Shown piece after piece: positions 29,727-40,101 of a stretch of DNA of 64,000 nucleotides. The notes under the pieces were generated by a model, which ran no database searches, was not told the DNA's origin, and was given only the letters and a program-made list of their open reading frames with translations. Both the position numbers and the translations under genes were made by a program. Source of the DNA: Vallicoccus soli (GTDB taxonomy: Bacteria > Actinomycetota > Actinomycetes > Motilibacterales > Motilibacteraceae); contig NZ_QZEZ01000002.1 in NCBI RefSeq assembly GCF_003594885.1, positions 496,001-560,000 on the forward strand, given 5' to 3'. The number at the start of each line of letters is the position of its first letter. Within the stretch, counting starts at the first letter, position 1.

Positions 29727-32338
29727 GCCGGCGGCAGCGCGTCGAGCTGGGCGGTGAGGCGCTCGATGTCCGCGGTGGCGGTCTCGCGGCGCGCGCGGAT
29801 GCCGGCGACGACCTTCTCCGGCGCCTTGGCGAGGAAGCCCTCGTTGCCGAGCTTGGCGTCGCACTGGGCGAGCTCCTTCTGCGCCGCCTGCAGGTCCTTG
29901 TCGAGCCGCTTGCGCTCGGCGGCGACGTCGACCGTGCCGCGCAGGTCGAGCTCGACGGTCACCGTCGCGCCGCCGAGCGGAACGGGCAGGGAAGCGCTTG
30001 CCGCGACGTCGTCGGCGACGGGCTGCAGCCTCGCGAGCGCCCGCACGTGCTCCTCGAACGCCGCGGCCGGCGACCCGTCGAGCCCGGTGAGCCGGGCCGC
30101 GACCCGCTGGGTCGGCTTGACGCCCTGGTCGCTGCGGAAGCGCCGGACCTCGGTGACGAGGCGCTGCACGGCATCGACCTGCTCCGCCGCCGCCGGGTCG
30201 AGCCGGTCGCGGTCGGCCCGGGGCCACGCCGCGGTGACGAGCGTGTCGCCGCCGGTGAGGGCGCGCCACAGCTCGTCGGTGACGAACGGCGCGATGGGGT
30301 GCAGCAGGCGCAGCAGCTGGTCGAGGACGTGCCCCAGCACGACGCGGGTGCGCTCGGCGCCCTCCCCCGCCAGCTCGGTCTTGGCCAGCTCGAGGTACCA
30401 GTCGCAGACCTCGTCCCACGCGAAGTGGTAGATCGCCTCGGAGGCCTTGGCGAACTCGTACCCCTCGTAGAGCCGGTCGACCTCCTCGACCGTCTCGGCG
30501 AGGCGGGAGAGCACCCAGCGGTCGAGCGTTGACAGCTCCTCGGCGGGCGGCAGCTCGCCCAGGCGCGCACCGTTGAGCATCGCGAAGCGGGTCGCGTTCC
30601 AGAGCTTGGTGCAGAAGTTGCGCGCGCCCTGCACCCACTCCTCGTTGACCGCCTGGTCGACGCCGGGGTTGGCCCCGCGGGTCAGGGAGAAGCGGACGGC
30701 GTCGGAGCCGTACCGGTCCATCCAGTCGAGCGGGTCGACGACGTTGCCGCGCGACTTGCTCATCTTCTTGCCGTTCTTGTCGCGCACCAGCCCGGTGAGG
30801 GTCACGGTGCGGAACGGCTCGCGCCCGTCCATGGCGTAGAGGCCGAACATCATCATGCGGGCGACCCAGAAGAAGATGATGTCGTAGCCCGTGAGCAGCA
30901 CCGAGGTCGGGTAGAAGCGGCGCAGGTCGGAGGTGTCGTCCGGCCAGCCCAGGGTCGAGAACGGCCACAGGGCGCTGGAGAACCAGGTGTCCAGGACGTC
31001 GGGGTCCTGCTCCCAGCCCTCCCCCGCCGGCGGCTCCTCGTCCGGGCCCACGCAGCGGACCTCGCCGCCGGGGCCGTACCAGACGGGGATGCGGTGGCCC
31101 CACCACAGCTGCCGGCTGATGCACCAGTCGTGCATGTCGTCGACCCAGCCGAAGTAGCGCGACTCCATCGAGCGCGGCACGATCTGCACCCGCCCGTCGC
31201 GCACCGCGTCGCCCGCCGCCTTCGCCAGCGGCTCGACCCGCACGAACCACTGCAGCGACAGCCGCGGCTCGACCACCGTGTCGCAGCGGGAGCAGTGCCC
31301 CACCGCGTGCACGTACGGCCGCTTCTCCGCGACGACCCGCCCGTCCTCGCGCAGGGCGGCCACGACCGCCGGCCGCGCCTCGAGCCGGTCCAGGCCCTGG
31401 AACGGTCCCGGCACGGTGATGGTGCCGCGCTCGTCCATGACCACCGGCATCGGCAGGTCGTGCCGGCGCCCGATCTCGAAGTCGTTGGGGTCGTGCGCCG
31501 GGGTCACCTTGACCGCGCCCGTGCCGAACGACGGGTCCACGTGCGGGTCGGCGACGACGGGGATGCGCCGCCCGGTCAGCGGCAGCTCGACCTCGGTGCC
31601 GACGAGGTGCGCGTAGCGCTCGTCGTCGGGGTGCACCGCCACCGCGGTGTCGCCCAGCATCGTCTCGGCGCGGGTGGTCGCGACGACGATCGACGCGTCG
31701 CCCTCGCCGTAGCGGATCGAGACGAGCTCGCCGTCGTCGTCGGAGTGCTCGACCTCGATGTCCGAGAGCGCGGTGAGGCAGCGCGGGCACCAGTTGATGA
31801 TCCGCTCGGCGCGGTAGATGAGCTCGTCGTCGTAGAGCCGCTTGAAGATCGTCTGGACGGCGCGCGAGAGGCCCTCGTCCATGGTGAAGCGCTCGCGGGA
31901 CCAGTCCACGCCCTCGCCGAGGCGGCGCATCTGGTCGAGGATCCGCCCGCCGTACTTCTCCTTCCACCGCCACACGCGCTCGACGAACGCCTCGCGACCC
32001 AGGTCGTGGCGGGTCAGGCCCTCCTTGGCGAGCTCGCGCTCGACCACGTTCTGCGTCGCGATGCCCGCGTGGTCCATGCCGGGCAGCCACAGCACGTCGT
32101 GGCCCTGCATGCGCCGCCGGCGGGTCAGCACGTCCATGAGGGTGTGGTTGAGCGCGTGCCCGAGGTGCAGGCTGCCGGTGACGTTCGGCGGCGGGATGAC
32201 GATCGCGTACGGCTCCCCGCGCGGCTCGGCCGGCGGGGTGAAGCACCCCTGCTCGACCCAGCGGCGGTAGGCCGGGCCCTCCACCTCCGACGGGGTGAAC
32301 GTCGACGGCAGGCTCTCGGCGGACGGCGGGGTGCTCAC
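29723..32338 (-). CDS. valS: valine--tRNA ligase
   Basis: The 871-residue class I synthetase charges tRNA-Val. It has the HIGH-type HLGHAL near residue 58, the CP1 editing domain (about 190-340, [20 protein letters not shown]), [16 protein letters not shown] near 523, an anticodon-binding domain, and the C-terminal coiled coil ([19 protein letters not shown]). Length is normal. It heads the valS-folC-DUF4233 group. No T-box motif is seen upstream. Confidence 0.97.
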   Translation of the reverse strand: MSTPPSAESLPSTFTPSEVEGPAYRRWVEQGCFTPPAEPRGEPYAIVIPPPNVTGSLHLGHALNHTLMDVLTRRRRMQGHDVLWLPGMDHAGIATQNVVERELAKEGLTRHDLGREAFVERVWRWKEKYGGRILDQMRRLGEGVDWSRERFTMDEGLSRAVQTIFKRLYDDELIYRAERIINWCPRCLTALSDIEVEHSDDDGELVSIRYGEGDASIVVATTRAETMLGDTAVAVHPDDERYAHLVGTEVELPLTGRRIPVVADPHVDPSFGTGAVKVTPAHDPNDFEIGRRHDLPMPVVMDERGTITVPGPFQGLDRLEARPAVVAALREDGRVVAEKRPYVHAVGHCSRCDTVVEPRLSLQWFVRVEPLAKAAGDAVRDGRVQIVPRSMESRYFGWVDDMHDWCISRQLWWGHRIPVWYGPGGEVRCVGPDEEPPAGEGWEQDPDVLDTWFSSALWPFSTLGWPDDTSDLRRFYPTSVLLTGYDIIFFWVARMMMFGLYAMDGREPFRTVTLTGLVRDKNGKKMSKSRGNVVDPLDWMDRYGSDAVRFSLTRGANPGVDQAVNEEWVQGARNFCTKLWNATRFAMLNGARLGELPPAEELSTLDRWVLSRLAETVEEVDRLYEGYEFAKASEAIYHFAWDEVCDWYLELAKTELAGEGAERTRVVLGHVLDQLLRLLHPIAPFVTDELWRALTGGDTLVTAAWPRADRDRLDPAAAEQVDAVQRLVTEVRRFRSDQGVKPTQRVAARLTGLDGSPAAAFEEHVRALARLQPVADDVAASASLPVPLGGATVTVELDLRGTVDVAAERKRLDKDLQAAQKELAQCDAKLGNEGFLAKAPEKVVAGIRARRETATADIERLTAQLDALPPA

Positions 32339-32415
32339 GGGTGCTGAGTCTACGAGCCGGGCCCCGCCGCGCCCGGTCCGCCTGCGGCGTGCGCGCCGCG
32401 GGTAGGGACCGGGCC

Positions 32416-33438
32416 ATGAGCAGCAGCAGCCCCAACACCGGGCGCGAGGTCCACCTCGCGTCGCGCCCCGTCGGCGAGCCGGTCGCCGGCGACTTCGCCC
32501 TCGTCGAGGTCGAGGTCCCCGCGCCGGGCCCGGGGCAGGTCCTCGTGCGCAACCGCTGGATGTCCGTCGACCCCTACATGCGCGGGCGCATGCGCGACGT
32601 CCCCTCGTACGTCCCCCCGTACGCCGTCGGCGACGTCCTCACCGGCGGCGCGGTGGGCGAGGTCGTCGCCTCGCGCGCCGACGGGCTCGCCGAGGGGGAC
32701 CTCGTCCTGCACGGGGGCGGGTGGCGCGAGTGGTGGGTCGGCGACGCCGACCGGGCCACCCGGCTCGACGTGCCCGCGGGCGTCTCGCCCAGCGCCTTCC
32801 TCGGCGTGCTCGGGATGACCGGGCTCACCGCGTACGCCGGCCTCGTCGAGGTGGCCGCGCTGCGCCCCGGCGACGCGGTCTTCGTCGCGGGCGCGTCCGG
32901 CGCCGTCGGCTCCGTCGCCGGGCAGCTCGCCCGGCTCAAGGGCGCCTCCCGGGTCGTCGGCTCGGCGGGCTCGCCGGAGAAGGTGCGCTGGCTCGTCGAC
33001 GAGCTCGGCCTCGACGCCGCGTTCGACCACCACGACGGGCCCGCGCTGGAGCAGCTGCGCCGGGTGGCGCCCGACGGGGTGGACGTGTGCTTCGACAACG
33101 TCGGCGGCGCGCAGCTCGAGGCGGCGCTGCGCGTCCTGCGCCCGCACGGGCGGGTGGCGCTGTGCGGGGCGATCAGCACCTACAACGACGAGTCCGGCGG
33201 CGACCCGGTGCACGGGCTCGGCCTCGCGGTCGGCAAGCGGCTGACCCTGCGCGGGTTCATCGTCGGCGACCACGAGCACCTGCGCCCGCGCTTCCTGGAG
33301 GAGGTCGGCGGCTGGCTGGCCGACGGCGCGCTGCGGGTGCGCGAGACGGTGCACGAGGGGATCGAGCGCGCGCCCGAGGCCTTCATCGGGCTCTTCACCG
33401 GCGCGGGCGGCGGCGGCAAGGTCCTCGTGCGGCTCTGA
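32416..33438 (+). CDS. NADP-dependent oxidoreductase (MDR superfamily, zinc-free)
   Basis: The 340-residue protein fits the leukotriene B4 dehydrogenase-like group of medium-chain reductases: [20 protein letters not shown] at the start, GLTAYAGL, a Rossmann region [22 protein letters not shown], and ISTYNDES. It would reduce enones or aldehydes with NADPH; the substrate is unknown. ATG at 32416. It is divergent from valS with 77 bases between the two starts, and convergent with clpX. Confidence 0.88.
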   Translation: MSSSSPNTGREVHLASRPVGEPVAGDFALVEVEVPAPGPGQVLVRNRWMSVDPYMRGRMRDVPSYVPPYAVGDVLTGGAVGEVVASRADGLAEGDLVLHGGGWREWWVGDADRATRLDVPAGVSPSAFLGVLGMTGLTAYAGLVEVAALRPGDAVFVAGASGAVGSVAGQLARLKGASRVVGSAGSPEKVRWLVDELGLDAAFDHHDGPALEQLRRVAPDGVDVCFDNVGGAQLEAALRVLRPHGRVALCGAISTYNDESGGDPVHGLGLAVGKRLTLRGFIVGDHEHLRPRFLEEVGGWLADGALRVRETVHEGIERAPEAFIGLFTGAGGGGKVLVRL

Positions 33439-33446
33439 GCGCGCCG

Positions 33447-33477
33447 GAGCCCCGCAGGGCGCTGACCTGCGGGGCTC
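33447..33477. terminator. hairpin between the oxidoreductase and clpX
   Basis: A perfect 12-base stem, GAGCCCCGCAGG at 33447-33458 with its complement at 33466-33477, encloses a 7-base loop. It lies between two convergent stop codons and can serve both. Confidence 0.8.
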
Positions 33478-33503
33478 GGGTGGCGGCTCGGGGTCGCCCG
33501 CGC

Positions 33504-34787
33504 TCAGGCGCTCTTCTCGCGGCGCTCGCGCTTGGGCGGGGCCTCGCGCGGCACGAGGGTCGGGTTGACGTGCTCGAGCACGACCTCGCGGGTGACGACG
33601 CAGCGGGCGACGTCCTCGCGGGAGGGGACGTCGTACATCACCGACAGGAGGACCTCCTCCATGATCGCCCGCAGGCCGCGGGCGCCGGTGCCGCGCCGGA
33701 TGGCCTGGTCGGCCACCGCCTCGAGCGCGTCGGGGGTGAACTCGAGCTCGACCCCGTCGAGGTCGAAGAGCTTCTTGTACTGCTTGACCAGCGCGTTCTT
33801 CGGGTCCGTGAGGATGCGCACGAGCGCCTCGCGGTCGAGGTTGTGCACGCTCGTGATCACCGGCAGGCGCCCGATGAACTCCGGGATCATGCCGAACTTC
33901 AGCAGGTCCTCGGGCAACACGTCGCCGAACACGTCGGCCGACTCGACCTCGCTGGCGAAGCGCAGCTGCGAGCCGAAGCCCAGGCCCTTCTTGCCGGCGC
34001 GCTGCTCGACGATCTTGTCCAGGCCGGCGAACGCGCCGCCGACGATGAACAGGACGTTCGTCGTGTCGATCTGGATGAACTCCTGGTGCGGGTGCTTGCG
34101 CCCGCCCTGCGGCGGCACCGACGCGGTCGTGCCCTCGAGGATCTTCAGCAGCGCCTGCTGCACGCCCTCGCCGGAGACGTCGCGGGTGATCGACGGGTTC
34201 TCGCTCTTGCGGGCGATCTTGTCGACCTCGTCGATGTAGATGATCCCGGTCTCGGCCTTCTTGACGTCGTAGTCGGCCGCCTGGATCAGCTTGAGCAGGA
34301 TGTTCTCGACGTCCTCGCCGACGTAGCCCGCCTCGGTGAGCGCGGTCGCGTCGGCGATGGCGAACGGGACGTTGAGCATGCGCGCCAGCGTCTGCGCCAG
34401 CAGCGTCTTGCCGCAGCCGGTGGGCCCGAGGAGCAGGATGTTGGACTTGCCGAGCTCGACGTGGTCGTCGCGCCCCGGCTTGCCGGTGTCGCCCGCCTGC
34501 ACCCGCTTGTAGTGGTTGTAGACGGCCACCGACAGGGCCTTCTTGGCCCGCTCCTGGCCGATCACGTACTGGTCGAGGAACTCGTAGATCTCGCGGGGCT
34601 TGGGGAGCTCGTCCCACGACACCTCACCGCTGTCGGAGAGCTCCTCCTCGATGATCTCGTTGCAGAGGTCGATGCACTCGTCGCAGATGTAGACCCCAGG
34701 GCCCGCGATGAGCTTCTTGACCTGCTTCTGGCTCTTCCCGCAGAACGAGCACTTCAGCAGGTCGCCGCCGTCGCCGATGCGTGCCAC
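33504..34787 (-). CDS. clpX: ATP-dependent Clp protease ATP-binding subunit ClpX
   Basis: ClpX unfolds proteins and feeds them to ClpP. The 427-residue protein has an N-terminal zinc-binding domain ([10 protein letters not shown] ... ICDECIDLC), Walker A GPTGCGKT near residue 122, Walker [11 protein letters not shown] near 184 and the sensor region [13 protein letters not shown]. The IGF-type ClpP loop region is LGFGSQ. GTG start. It follows the clpP pair after a 210-base spacer that contains a hairpin. Confidence 0.97.
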   Translation of the reverse strand: MARIGDGGDLLKCSFCGKSQKQVKKLIAGPGVYICDECIDLCNEIIEEELSDSGEVSWDELPKPREIYEFLDQYVIGQERAKKALSVAVYNHYKRVQAGDTGKPGRDDHVELGKSNILLLGPTGCGKTLLAQTLARMLNVPFAIADATALTEAGYVGEDVENILLKLIQAADYDVKKAETGIIYIDEVDKIARKSENPSITRDVSGEGVQQALLKILEGTTASVPPQGGRKHPHQEFIQIDTTNVLFIVGGAFAGLDKIVEQRAGKKGLGFGSQLRFASEVESADVFGDVLPEDLLKFGMIPEFIGRLPVITSVHNLDREALVRILTDPKNALVKQYKKLFDLDGVELEFTPDALEAVADQAIRRGTGARGLRAIMEEVLLSVMYDVPSREDVARCVVTREVVLEHVNPTLVPREAPPKRERREKSA

Positions 34788-34893
34788 CCGCGTCCCTTCG
34801 ATCGACCCCGGCCCTCGCCGGATCCGTCACGTCCCCTGACCGTACCCGAGAACCGGGGGCCCGTCGCCGTCCTGGCGCGCCCCGGGGGGCGCG

Positions 34894-34950
34894 GCGCGCG
34901 GGGCACGACCCGTACGGCCCAACGGGCCCTGCGCGCCGTGCCCCGCGTGC
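34894..34950. terminator. complex hairpin between clpP2 and clpX
   Basis: GCGCGCGGGGCAC at 34894-34906 pairs, with one mismatch, with 34938-34950; a nested GGCCC-AAC-GGGCC stem lies inside (34917-34929). It stands in the 210-base spacer after the clpP pair and could be a terminator or an attenuating structure before clpX. A separate clpX promoter in 34788-34893 was not identified. Confidence 0.5.
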
Positions 34951-34997
34951 GGCTCGTGCCGCCCTGCCCCGGTCCGTCCCGCCCCCGCCGGCCGGCC

Positions 34998-35630
34998 TCA
35001 GCCGGCGCGGCGGTTGGTGAGGACCCGGTCCACGAGGCCGTACTCGACCGCCTCGGTGGCCGAGAGGTACTTGTCGCGCTCGATGTCGCGGCGGACCTGC
35101 TCGACGTCGACGTTGGTGTGCTTGGCGTAGGTGTCCTCGAGCCACGCCCGCATCCGCAGCACCTCCTGCGCCTGGATCTCCAGGTCGCTGGCCTGCCCGT
35201 AGGCGGCGCCGGACATCGCCGGCTGGTGGATGAGGATCTTGGCGTTGGGCACGGTGAGCCGCTTGCCGGGGGTGCCGGCGGCGAGCAGCACCGAGGCGGC
35301 CGAGGCGGCCATGCCGAGGCAGACCGTCTGGATCTCCGGCGCGACGTACTGCATCGTGTCGTAGATCGCCGTGAGCGCCGTGAACGAGCCGCCCGGGGAG
35401 TTGATGTAGATCTGGATGTCGCGGTCGGGGTCCATCGACTCCAGCGTGAGCAGCTGGGCGAGGACGTCGTTCGCGATGGTGTCGTCGATCGCCTGGCCGA
35501 GGAAGATGATGCGCTCCTCGAACAGCTTGGTGTAGGGGTCGACGCGCTTGAAGCCGTAGCTCGTGCGCTCCTCGATGACGGGGAGGACGTAGCGGCTGCT
35601 GGGGCTCGTGCTCATGGTCGGCTCGCTCAT
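34998..35630 (-). CDS. clpP: ATP-dependent Clp protease proteolytic subunit (second paralogue)
   Basis: The 210-residue serine protease has the ClpP catalytic triad in context: Ser in MAASAASVLLAAG, His in AKILIHQPAM, Asp in the late ERDKYLSA region. DTMQYV and INSPGGSFTALTAIYD are family motifs. The clpP pair is usual in actinobacteria, where both subunits form one mixed barrel. I chose the ATG at 35630 (MSEPTMSTSP); an ATG at 35615 is possible. It begins 32 bases after the first clpP. Confidence 0.96.
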   Translation of the reverse strand: MSEPTMSTSPSSRYVLPVIEERTSYGFKRVDPYTKLFEERIIFLGQAIDDTIANDVLAQLLTLESMDPDRDIQIYINSPGGSFTALTAIYDTMQYVAPEIQTVCLGMAASAASVLLAAGTPGKRLTVPNAKILIHQPAMSGAAYGQASDLEIQAQEVLRMRAWLEDTYAKHTNVDVEQVRRDIERDKYLSATEAVEYGLVDRVLTNRRAG

Positions 35631-35662
35631 GGGGTGGGCTCCGTCGTGGGTCGGGTCGAGGG

Positions 35663-36301
35663 TCAGGCGCCGGTGCCGCCGGAGCCGCTCACCTGGCCGG
35701 CGCGGCTCACGACGTGGTCGACGAACCCGTACTCGCGCGCCTGCTCGGCGGTGAACCACCGGTCGCGGTCGGAGTCGCGCTCGATCTGCTCCTCGGACTG
35801 CCCGGTGTGGAACGCGATGAGCTCGGCCAGCTTGCGCTTGGTGTAGAGCATCTCCTCGGCGAGGATCTTGATGTCCGAGGCCGTGCCGCCGATGCCGCCG
35901 GAGGGCTGGTGCATCATGATCCGCGCGTGCGGGGTCGCGTAGCGCTTGCCCTTGGTGCCCGCGCAGAGCAGGAACTGCCCCATGGACGCGGCCAGGCCGA
36001 GGCCCACCGTCGCGACGTCGTTCTCGACGTACTGCATCGTGTCGTAGATCGCCAGGCCGGCCGAGACGGAGCCGCCGGGCGAGTTGATGTAGAGGAAGAT
36101 GTCCTTCTGCGGGTCCTCCGCGGCGAGGAGCATCAGCTGGGCGCAGATGGCGTTGGCGTTCTCGTCGCGCACCTCGGAGCCCAGGAAGATGATCCGCTCG
36201 CGCAGGAGGCGGTTGTAGACCTGGTCGTCGAGGCCCAGGCCGCCGGGCGCCTGCGTGCGCGCCTCGGCGAGGGTCCCGCTCGGCCGGATGAGGGTGGTCA
36301 C
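35663..36301 (-). CDS. clpP: ATP-dependent Clp protease proteolytic subunit (first paralogue)
   Basis: The 212-residue ClpP shows Ser in [14 protein letters not shown], His in [11 protein letters not shown] and Asp in [11 protein letters not shown], with [20 protein letters not shown]. The GTG at 36301 has AGGTGA 7 bases upstream. It heads the clpP-clpP operon. A ClgR-like site lies 112-129 bases upstream, which would match control by the Clp regulator of this phylum. Confidence 0.96.
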   Translation of the reverse strand: MTTLIRPSGTLAEARTQAPGGLGLDDQVYNRLLRERIIFLGSEVRDENANAICAQLMLLAAEDPQKDIFLYINSPGGSVSAGLAIYDTMQYVENDVATVGLGLAASMGQFLLCAGTKGKRYATPHARIMMHQPSGGIGGTASDIKILAEEMLYTKRKLAELIAFHTGQSEEQIERDSDRDRWFTAEQAREYGFVDHVVSRAGQVSGSGGTGA

Positions 36302-36412
36302 TGCGGCGTCACCTGCTTGTGCGTCGGGCTGCTGGATCGGGTCGGTCGGGCTCTCGTCCGCCGGTGCCGACAGTAACGGGCGGGCGCTCCCCCGACGTCC
36401 CGGCCCCGGCCC

Positions 36413-36430
36413 TGTTCGCCAGGGGCGGAG
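36413..36430. promoter_or_regulatory. candidate ClgR operator upstream of clpP genes
   Basis: The sequence TGTTCGCCAGGGGCGGAG fits the ClgR consensus I recall from Corynebacterium (WNNWCGCYNANRGCGWWS) at all but two constrained positions. ClgR activates clpP operons in actinobacteria. Position 112-129 bases upstream of the clpP start is plausible for activation. Confidence 0.4.
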
Positions 36431-36461
36431 CAGGCGGCGGAGGTGGCGGGAGCCGTACGCG

Positions 36462-36495
36462 CGGGAGCCGGGGCGCGTCGGCGCCCCGGCTCCCG
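36462..36495 (-). terminator. terminator hairpin downstream of tig
   Basis: A perfect 14-base stem, CGGGAGCCGGGGCG at 36462-36475 with its complement at 36482-36495, and a 6-base loop. It lies 21 bases after the tig stop and separates tig from the clpP operon. Confidence 0.8.
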
Positions 36496-36516
36496 GGTGG
36501 TGCTGGCTGGCGGCGG

Positions 36517-37971
36517 TCAGGACCGCGGCGCCGCCTCGACGTCCTCGGCGGTCGCGCCGTCCTCGAGGGGCTGGTCCTCGGCGCCCTCGCCCTCGACGCC
36601 CTCGGCCGCGTCCACGACGCCCTCGCCGACCTCCGCCGGCCCGGCGTCCTCGTCCTCGCCCGGCTCGCGCAGGGCCTCGAGGTCCACGGTGCGCCCGGAG
36701 GCGTCGGTGACCCGCGCGGCCTCGAGGACCGCGGCGAGCGCCTTGCCCCGCACGACCTCGGAGATGAGCGACTGGACCTGCCCGCCCTGCACGATCTGGT
36801 TGACGAAGTCCTGCGGCTGCATGCCGTAGCGCTGCGCGCTGCGCACGAGGTGCTCGGTCACCTCGGCCTCGCTCGGCTGCAGCTGCTGCTCGGCGGCGAT
36901 CTTGTCGAGCACGAACTGGGCCTTGATCGACTCGCGGGCGCGCTGCTCGACCTCGGCGTCGAAGTCCTCCTCGGTGCGCTCCTCGCCCTGGAGGTACTGC
37001 TCCTTGGTCATGCCGGCCGCCTCGAGCTGGTGCGCGAGGTTGTGCATGCGCCCGTCGACCTCGGCCTTGACGAGGGTCTCCGGGAGCGGGACGTCGACCT
37101 TCGCGAGCAGCGCCTCGAGGGCGCGGTCGCGGGCCTGCACGCCCTGCTCGAGGGCCTTCTGCCGCTCCACCCGGGTGCGGGCGTCGGCGCGCAGCTCCTC
37201 GACGGTGTCGAACTCGCTCGCGGTCTGGGCGAACTCGTCGTCGAGCTCGGGCAGCTCGCGCTCCTTGACGCTGGCGACCGTGACGGTGACGTCGGCGGTC
37301 TCGCCCGCGTGCTCGCCGCCGGCGAGCTCGGTGGTGAAGGTGCGCTGCTCGCCCGCGGACAGCCCGCGCACGGCCTCGTCGAGGCCGTCGAGCATGTTGG
37401 TGCTGCCGACCTGGTAGCTCATGCCGCTGACCGAGTCGACCTCCTCGTCGCCGACCTTGGCGACGAGGTCGATCGACAGGAAGTCGCCCTCCTGCGCCGG
37501 GCGGTCGACGCCGGTGAGCGTGCCGAAGCGCTCGCGCAGCGACTGCAGCGCCTCGTCCACGTCGGCGTCGGTGACCTCGACGTCGTCGACGGAGACCTCG
37601 AGGCCCTCGTACTCCGGCACCTCGAAGGTCGGCACGACGTCGACCTCGGCGGTGAAGGTGAGCTGCTCGCCGTCGTTGAGCTCGGTGACCTCGACCTCGG
37701 GCTGGCCGACGATGGCCACGTCGTTCTCGCGCACCGCGTCGCCGTAGAACCGCGGCAGCGCCTCGTTGACGGCCTCCTCGAGCACCGCGCCGCGCCCGAA
37801 GCGCTGGTCGATGAGGCGCGGGGGCACCTTGCCGCGCCGGAAGCCGGGGATCTGCACCTGCGAGGCGATCTTCTTGTACGCCGCGTCGAGGCTCGGCTTC
37901 AGCTCGTCGAAGGGCACCTCGACGGTCAGCTTGACCCTCGTGGGGTTGAGGGTCTCGAGGGCGCTCTTCAC
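36517..37971 (-). CDS. tig: trigger factor (ribosome-bound chaperone, peptidyl-prolyl isomerase)
   Basis: The 484-residue protein has the ribosome-binding N-domain (about 1-115, with [19 protein letters not shown]), an FKBP-type domain (about 155-245) and the C-terminal chaperone arms (about 250-425). A tail of about 60 residues is very acidic (Glu/Asp/Ala), as in many actinobacterial homologues. GTG start at 37971. The order tig-clpP-clpP-clpX is widely kept in bacteria. The tRNA-Pro gene lies just upstream in the same direction. Confidence 0.97.
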   Translation of the reverse strand: MKSALETLNPTRVKLTVEVPFDELKPSLDAAYKKIASQVQIPGFRRGKVPPRLIDQRFGRGAVLEEAVNEALPRFYGDAVRENDVAIVGQPEVEVTELNDGEQLTFTAEVDVVPTFEVPEYEGLEVSVDDVEVTDADVDEALQSLRERFGTLTGVDRPAQEGDFLSIDLVAKVGDEEVDSVSGMSYQVGSTNMLDGLDEAVRGLSAGEQRTFTTELAGGEHAGETADVTVTVASVKERELPELDDEFAQTASEFDTVEELRADARTRVERQKALEQGVQARDRALEALLAKVDVPLPETLVKAEVDGRMHNLAHQLEAAGMTKEQYLQGEERTEEDFDAEVEQRARESIKAQFVLDKIAAEQQLQPSEAEVTEHLVRSAQRYGMQPQDFVNQIVQGGQVQSLISEVVRGKALAAVLEAARVTDASGRTVDLEALREPGEDEDAGPAEVGEGVVDAAEGVEGEGAEDQPLEDGATAEDVEAAPRS

Positions 37972-38045
37972 TGCTGCGAGTCTCCTTGGTCAGGGGTCCG
38001 TGTCTGCTGCGTCTGGCTGCGTCTGCTGCGGCGGGGCCTGCTGGG

Positions 38046-38118
38046 TCGGGGCGGGGAGACTCGAACTCCCGATCTCCTGCTCCCAAAGCAGGCGCGCTAG
38101 CCACTACGCTACGCCCCG
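38046..38118 (-). tRNA. tRNA-Pro (anticodon TGG)
   Basis: A 73-base cloverleaf with acceptor CGGGGCG/CGCCCCG, anticodon arm CCTGC-TTTGGGA-GCAGG (anticodon TGG) and T arm GGGAG-TTCGAGT-CTCCC. Discriminator A; CCA is not encoded. It lies 74 bases upstream of tig on the same strand. Confidence 0.97.
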
Positions 38119-38131
38119 CGGCGCCTGTGGC

Positions 38132-38161
38132 AGTCTAGGGCCCGTCCGGGTGTGCGGTCGA
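38132..38161 (-). promoter_or_regulatory. promoter of tRNA-Pro
   Basis: TCGACC (38161-38156), an 18-base spacer and TAGACT (38137-38132) on the minus strand, ending 13 bases before the tRNA 5' end. The boxes match the housekeeping sigma consensus reasonably well and the distance suits a tRNA gene. Confidence 0.55.
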
Positions 38162-38191
38162 CGGTGCTGCGGCGCCGGCGCGCGCCCGCCC

Positions 38192-38262
38192 GCGGGTGTA
38201 GCTCAATGGCAGAGCCCCAGCCTTCCAAGCTGGTCATGCCGGTTCGATCCCGGTCACCCGCT
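38192..38262 (+). tRNA. tRNA-Gly (anticodon TCC)
   Basis: A 71-base cloverleaf with acceptor GCGGGTG/CACCCGC, D arm GCTCAATGGCAGAGC, anticodon arm CCAGC-CTTCCAA-GCTGG (anticodon TCC) and T arm CCGG-TTCGATC-CCGG. Discriminator T; CCA is not encoded. It is divergent from tRNA-Pro with 73 bases between. Confidence 0.97.
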
Positions 38263-38356
38263 CCCCTCGCCCCCCGCTGCGCCCCTCCGCGGCCCCTCCG
38301 CGGCCCCTGCGCGTCGCTCCGCGCCCCCTCCCTCGCGGCCCGCGCCCTGCGGCAGG

Positions 38357-40087
38357 ATGGCCCGACGGCGGTGGGCGGCATGCGGGCGGGGGCGCGGCGT
38401 GGGCGGTGGCGCGGGGCGGGGCGGTGGCGCGGGGCGGGGCGGCGGCGGCTCGGGCGTCCACGAGGGGGACGACGGCGGCAGGGCCGCGCAGGTCCTCGCC
38501 TGCTCGACGGCGCTGGCGCAGGCCGAGGCGCTCCCCGACGTCACCGACGCGGTCGTGCGCACCGTGCTCCCGGCCTTCTCCGCGGACGGGGTCCTCGTCT
38601 CCCTCGCCGAGTCCGGCCGGCTCCGGCTCGTCGGGCACGCGGGCTACCCCCGGCGCGCGGTGGAGCTGCTCGACGGCATCGAGGTCGCGCGCAACGCCCC
38701 CATCAGCGACACGATGCGCACCCGGGAGCCCCGGTTCCTCGCCTCCCGGGCGGAGTACGGCGCGGCGTACCCGCACCTCGGGCACGTGGTCGAGGCGACG
38801 GGCAAGCACGCCTGGGCGTTCCTGCCCCTCGTCGTCGGCGGCCGCGCGACGGGCTGCCTGACGGTCGCGTACGCCGCGCCCCGCGGCTTCCCCGCCCAGG
38901 AGCGCAGCCTGCTCGTGGCCCTCGCCGCCCTCGTCGGGCAGACGGTCGAGCGGGCCCGGCTGCGCGCGCAGGAGCGCGAGCTGGCCCTCGCCCTGCAGCG
39001 CGGGCTGCTGCCGCGCGCGCTCCCCGCGCTGCCGGGGGTGGTCCCGGCCGGGCGCTACCTCGCGGCGACCGCCGGCCTGCAGGTGGGCGGCGACTGGTAC
39101 GACGCCCTGGCGCTGCCGGACGGGCGGGTCGCCCTCGTCGTCGGCGACGTCCAGGGCCACGACGTCGCGGCCGCCGCCGTCATGGGCCAGCTGCGCAGCA
39201 CGCTGCGGGCGTACGCGCTCGAGGGCCACGCGCCCGAGGCCGTGCTGGCCCGGGCCGACGCGGCGCTCGCCGAGGTCGCGCCCGACGTGCTCGCCACCTG
39301 CTGCTACGCCTGCGTCGACGTGGACGGGGCGCGGGTCCAGGTGGTGCGCGCCGGGCACCCGGCGCCGCTGCTGCTCCCCGCGGACGGCGGCGCGCCCCGG
39401 GCGCTGCAGGTGGAGGGCGGCCTGCCGCTCGGCGTCGCGCCGGGGACCCCGCACCCGGTCACCACCGTCGACCTGGCCCGCGGCGACCTGCTCGTCCTGC
39501 ACACCGACGGCCTGCCCGGCTCGCGCGATGGGCGCGACGGCGCCGACGAGCTGCTGGCCGCGCTCGCCGCCGGGCCGGGCGCGGGCGACGTGGAGGCGCT
39601 CGCCGACGCGCTCGTCGCGCCGGCGCGCGCCGCCGAGCGGCGACGCGACGACCTCGCCCTGCTCTGCGCCCGCTACGACGGCCGGCCGGGCGCGCCCGCG
39701 CCGCAGGTGCGCAGCACCGGTCTGGAGCGCGACCTGCGGGCCGTCGCCGGCGCGCGGGCTTTCGTGCGGGGGGCGCTGGCGGACTGGGGCCTCGACGAGG
39801 TCTCCGACAGCGCCCAGCTGCTCACCAGCGAGGTCGTCACCAACGCGCTCGTGCACGGCGAGGGGCGCGTGGCGCTGGCCGTGCGCCACGAGCCGGGCAC
39901 CGGCGGCGCGGGCCGGGTGCGCGTCGAGGTCGGCGACGAGCGGGCGGCCGGGCCGCTGAGCCGCGACCCCGGACCGTCCGAGACGTCCGGGCGCGGCATC
40001 CTCATCGTCGAGGCGCTCGCCGACGCCTGGGGCACCGCGCCGTCCGGCGAGGGCAAGGTGGTGTGGTTCGAGCTCGCGGTCCCCTGA
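38357..40087 (+). CDS. GAF-PP2C (SpoIIE-type) phosphatase with ATPase domain
   Basis: The protein (576 residues from the ATG at 38357) has a Gly/Arg-rich head, a GAF-type sensor domain (about 55-205), a SpoIIE-like PP2C phosphatase domain (about 225-440; GGDWYDALALPDGR, VVGDVQGHDVAAAAVMGQLR, LLVLHTDGLPG, RDDLALL) and an HATPase_c anti-sigma-kinase-like domain (about 450-576; LLTSEVVTNALVHG, GRGILIVEALADAWG). Such proteins tune sigma-factor partner switching. The start is unsure: the ATG has no spaced ribosome site, and the head is encoded by an 18-base tandem repeat (38403-38438) rich in G runs. A later GTG is possible. It ends at a palindrome shared with the facing gene. Confidence 0.88.
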   Translation: MARRRWAACGRGRGVGGGAGRGGGAGRGGGGSGVHEGDDGGRAAQVLACSTALAQAEALPDVTDAVVRTVLPAFSADGVLVSLAESGRLRLVGHAGYPRRAVELLDGIEVARNAPISDTMRTREPRFLASRAEYGAAYPHLGHVVEATGKHAWAFLPLVVGGRATGCLTVAYAAPRGFPAQERSLLVALAALVGQTVERARLRAQERELALALQRGLLPRALPALPGVVPAGRYLAATAGLQVGGDWYDALALPDGRVALVVGDVQGHDVAAAAVMGQLRSTLRAYALEGHAPEAVLARADAALAEVAPDVLATCCYACVDVDGARVQVVRAGHPAPLLLPADGGAPRALQVEGGLPLGVAPGTPHPVTTVDLARGDLLVLHTDGLPGSRDGRDGADELLAALAAGPGAGDVEALADALVAPARAAERRRDDLALLCARYDGRPGAPAPQVRSTGLERDLRAVAGARAFVRGALADWGLDEVSDSAQLLTSEVVTNALVHGEGRVALAVRHEPGTGGAGRVRVEVGDERAAGPLSRDPGPSETSGRGILIVEALADAWGTAPSGEGKVVWFELAVP

Positions 40088-40101
40088 GGGGGCCCCTCAG
40101 G
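40083..40101. terminator. palindrome spanning two convergent stop codons
   Basis: CCTGAGGGGGCCCCTCAGG has 9-base arms around one G. It contains the TGA of the phosphatase gene (40085-40087) and the TGA of the facing synthetase gene (complement of 40097-40099), which are only 9 bases apart. It may act as a terminator for both. Confidence 0.6.
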
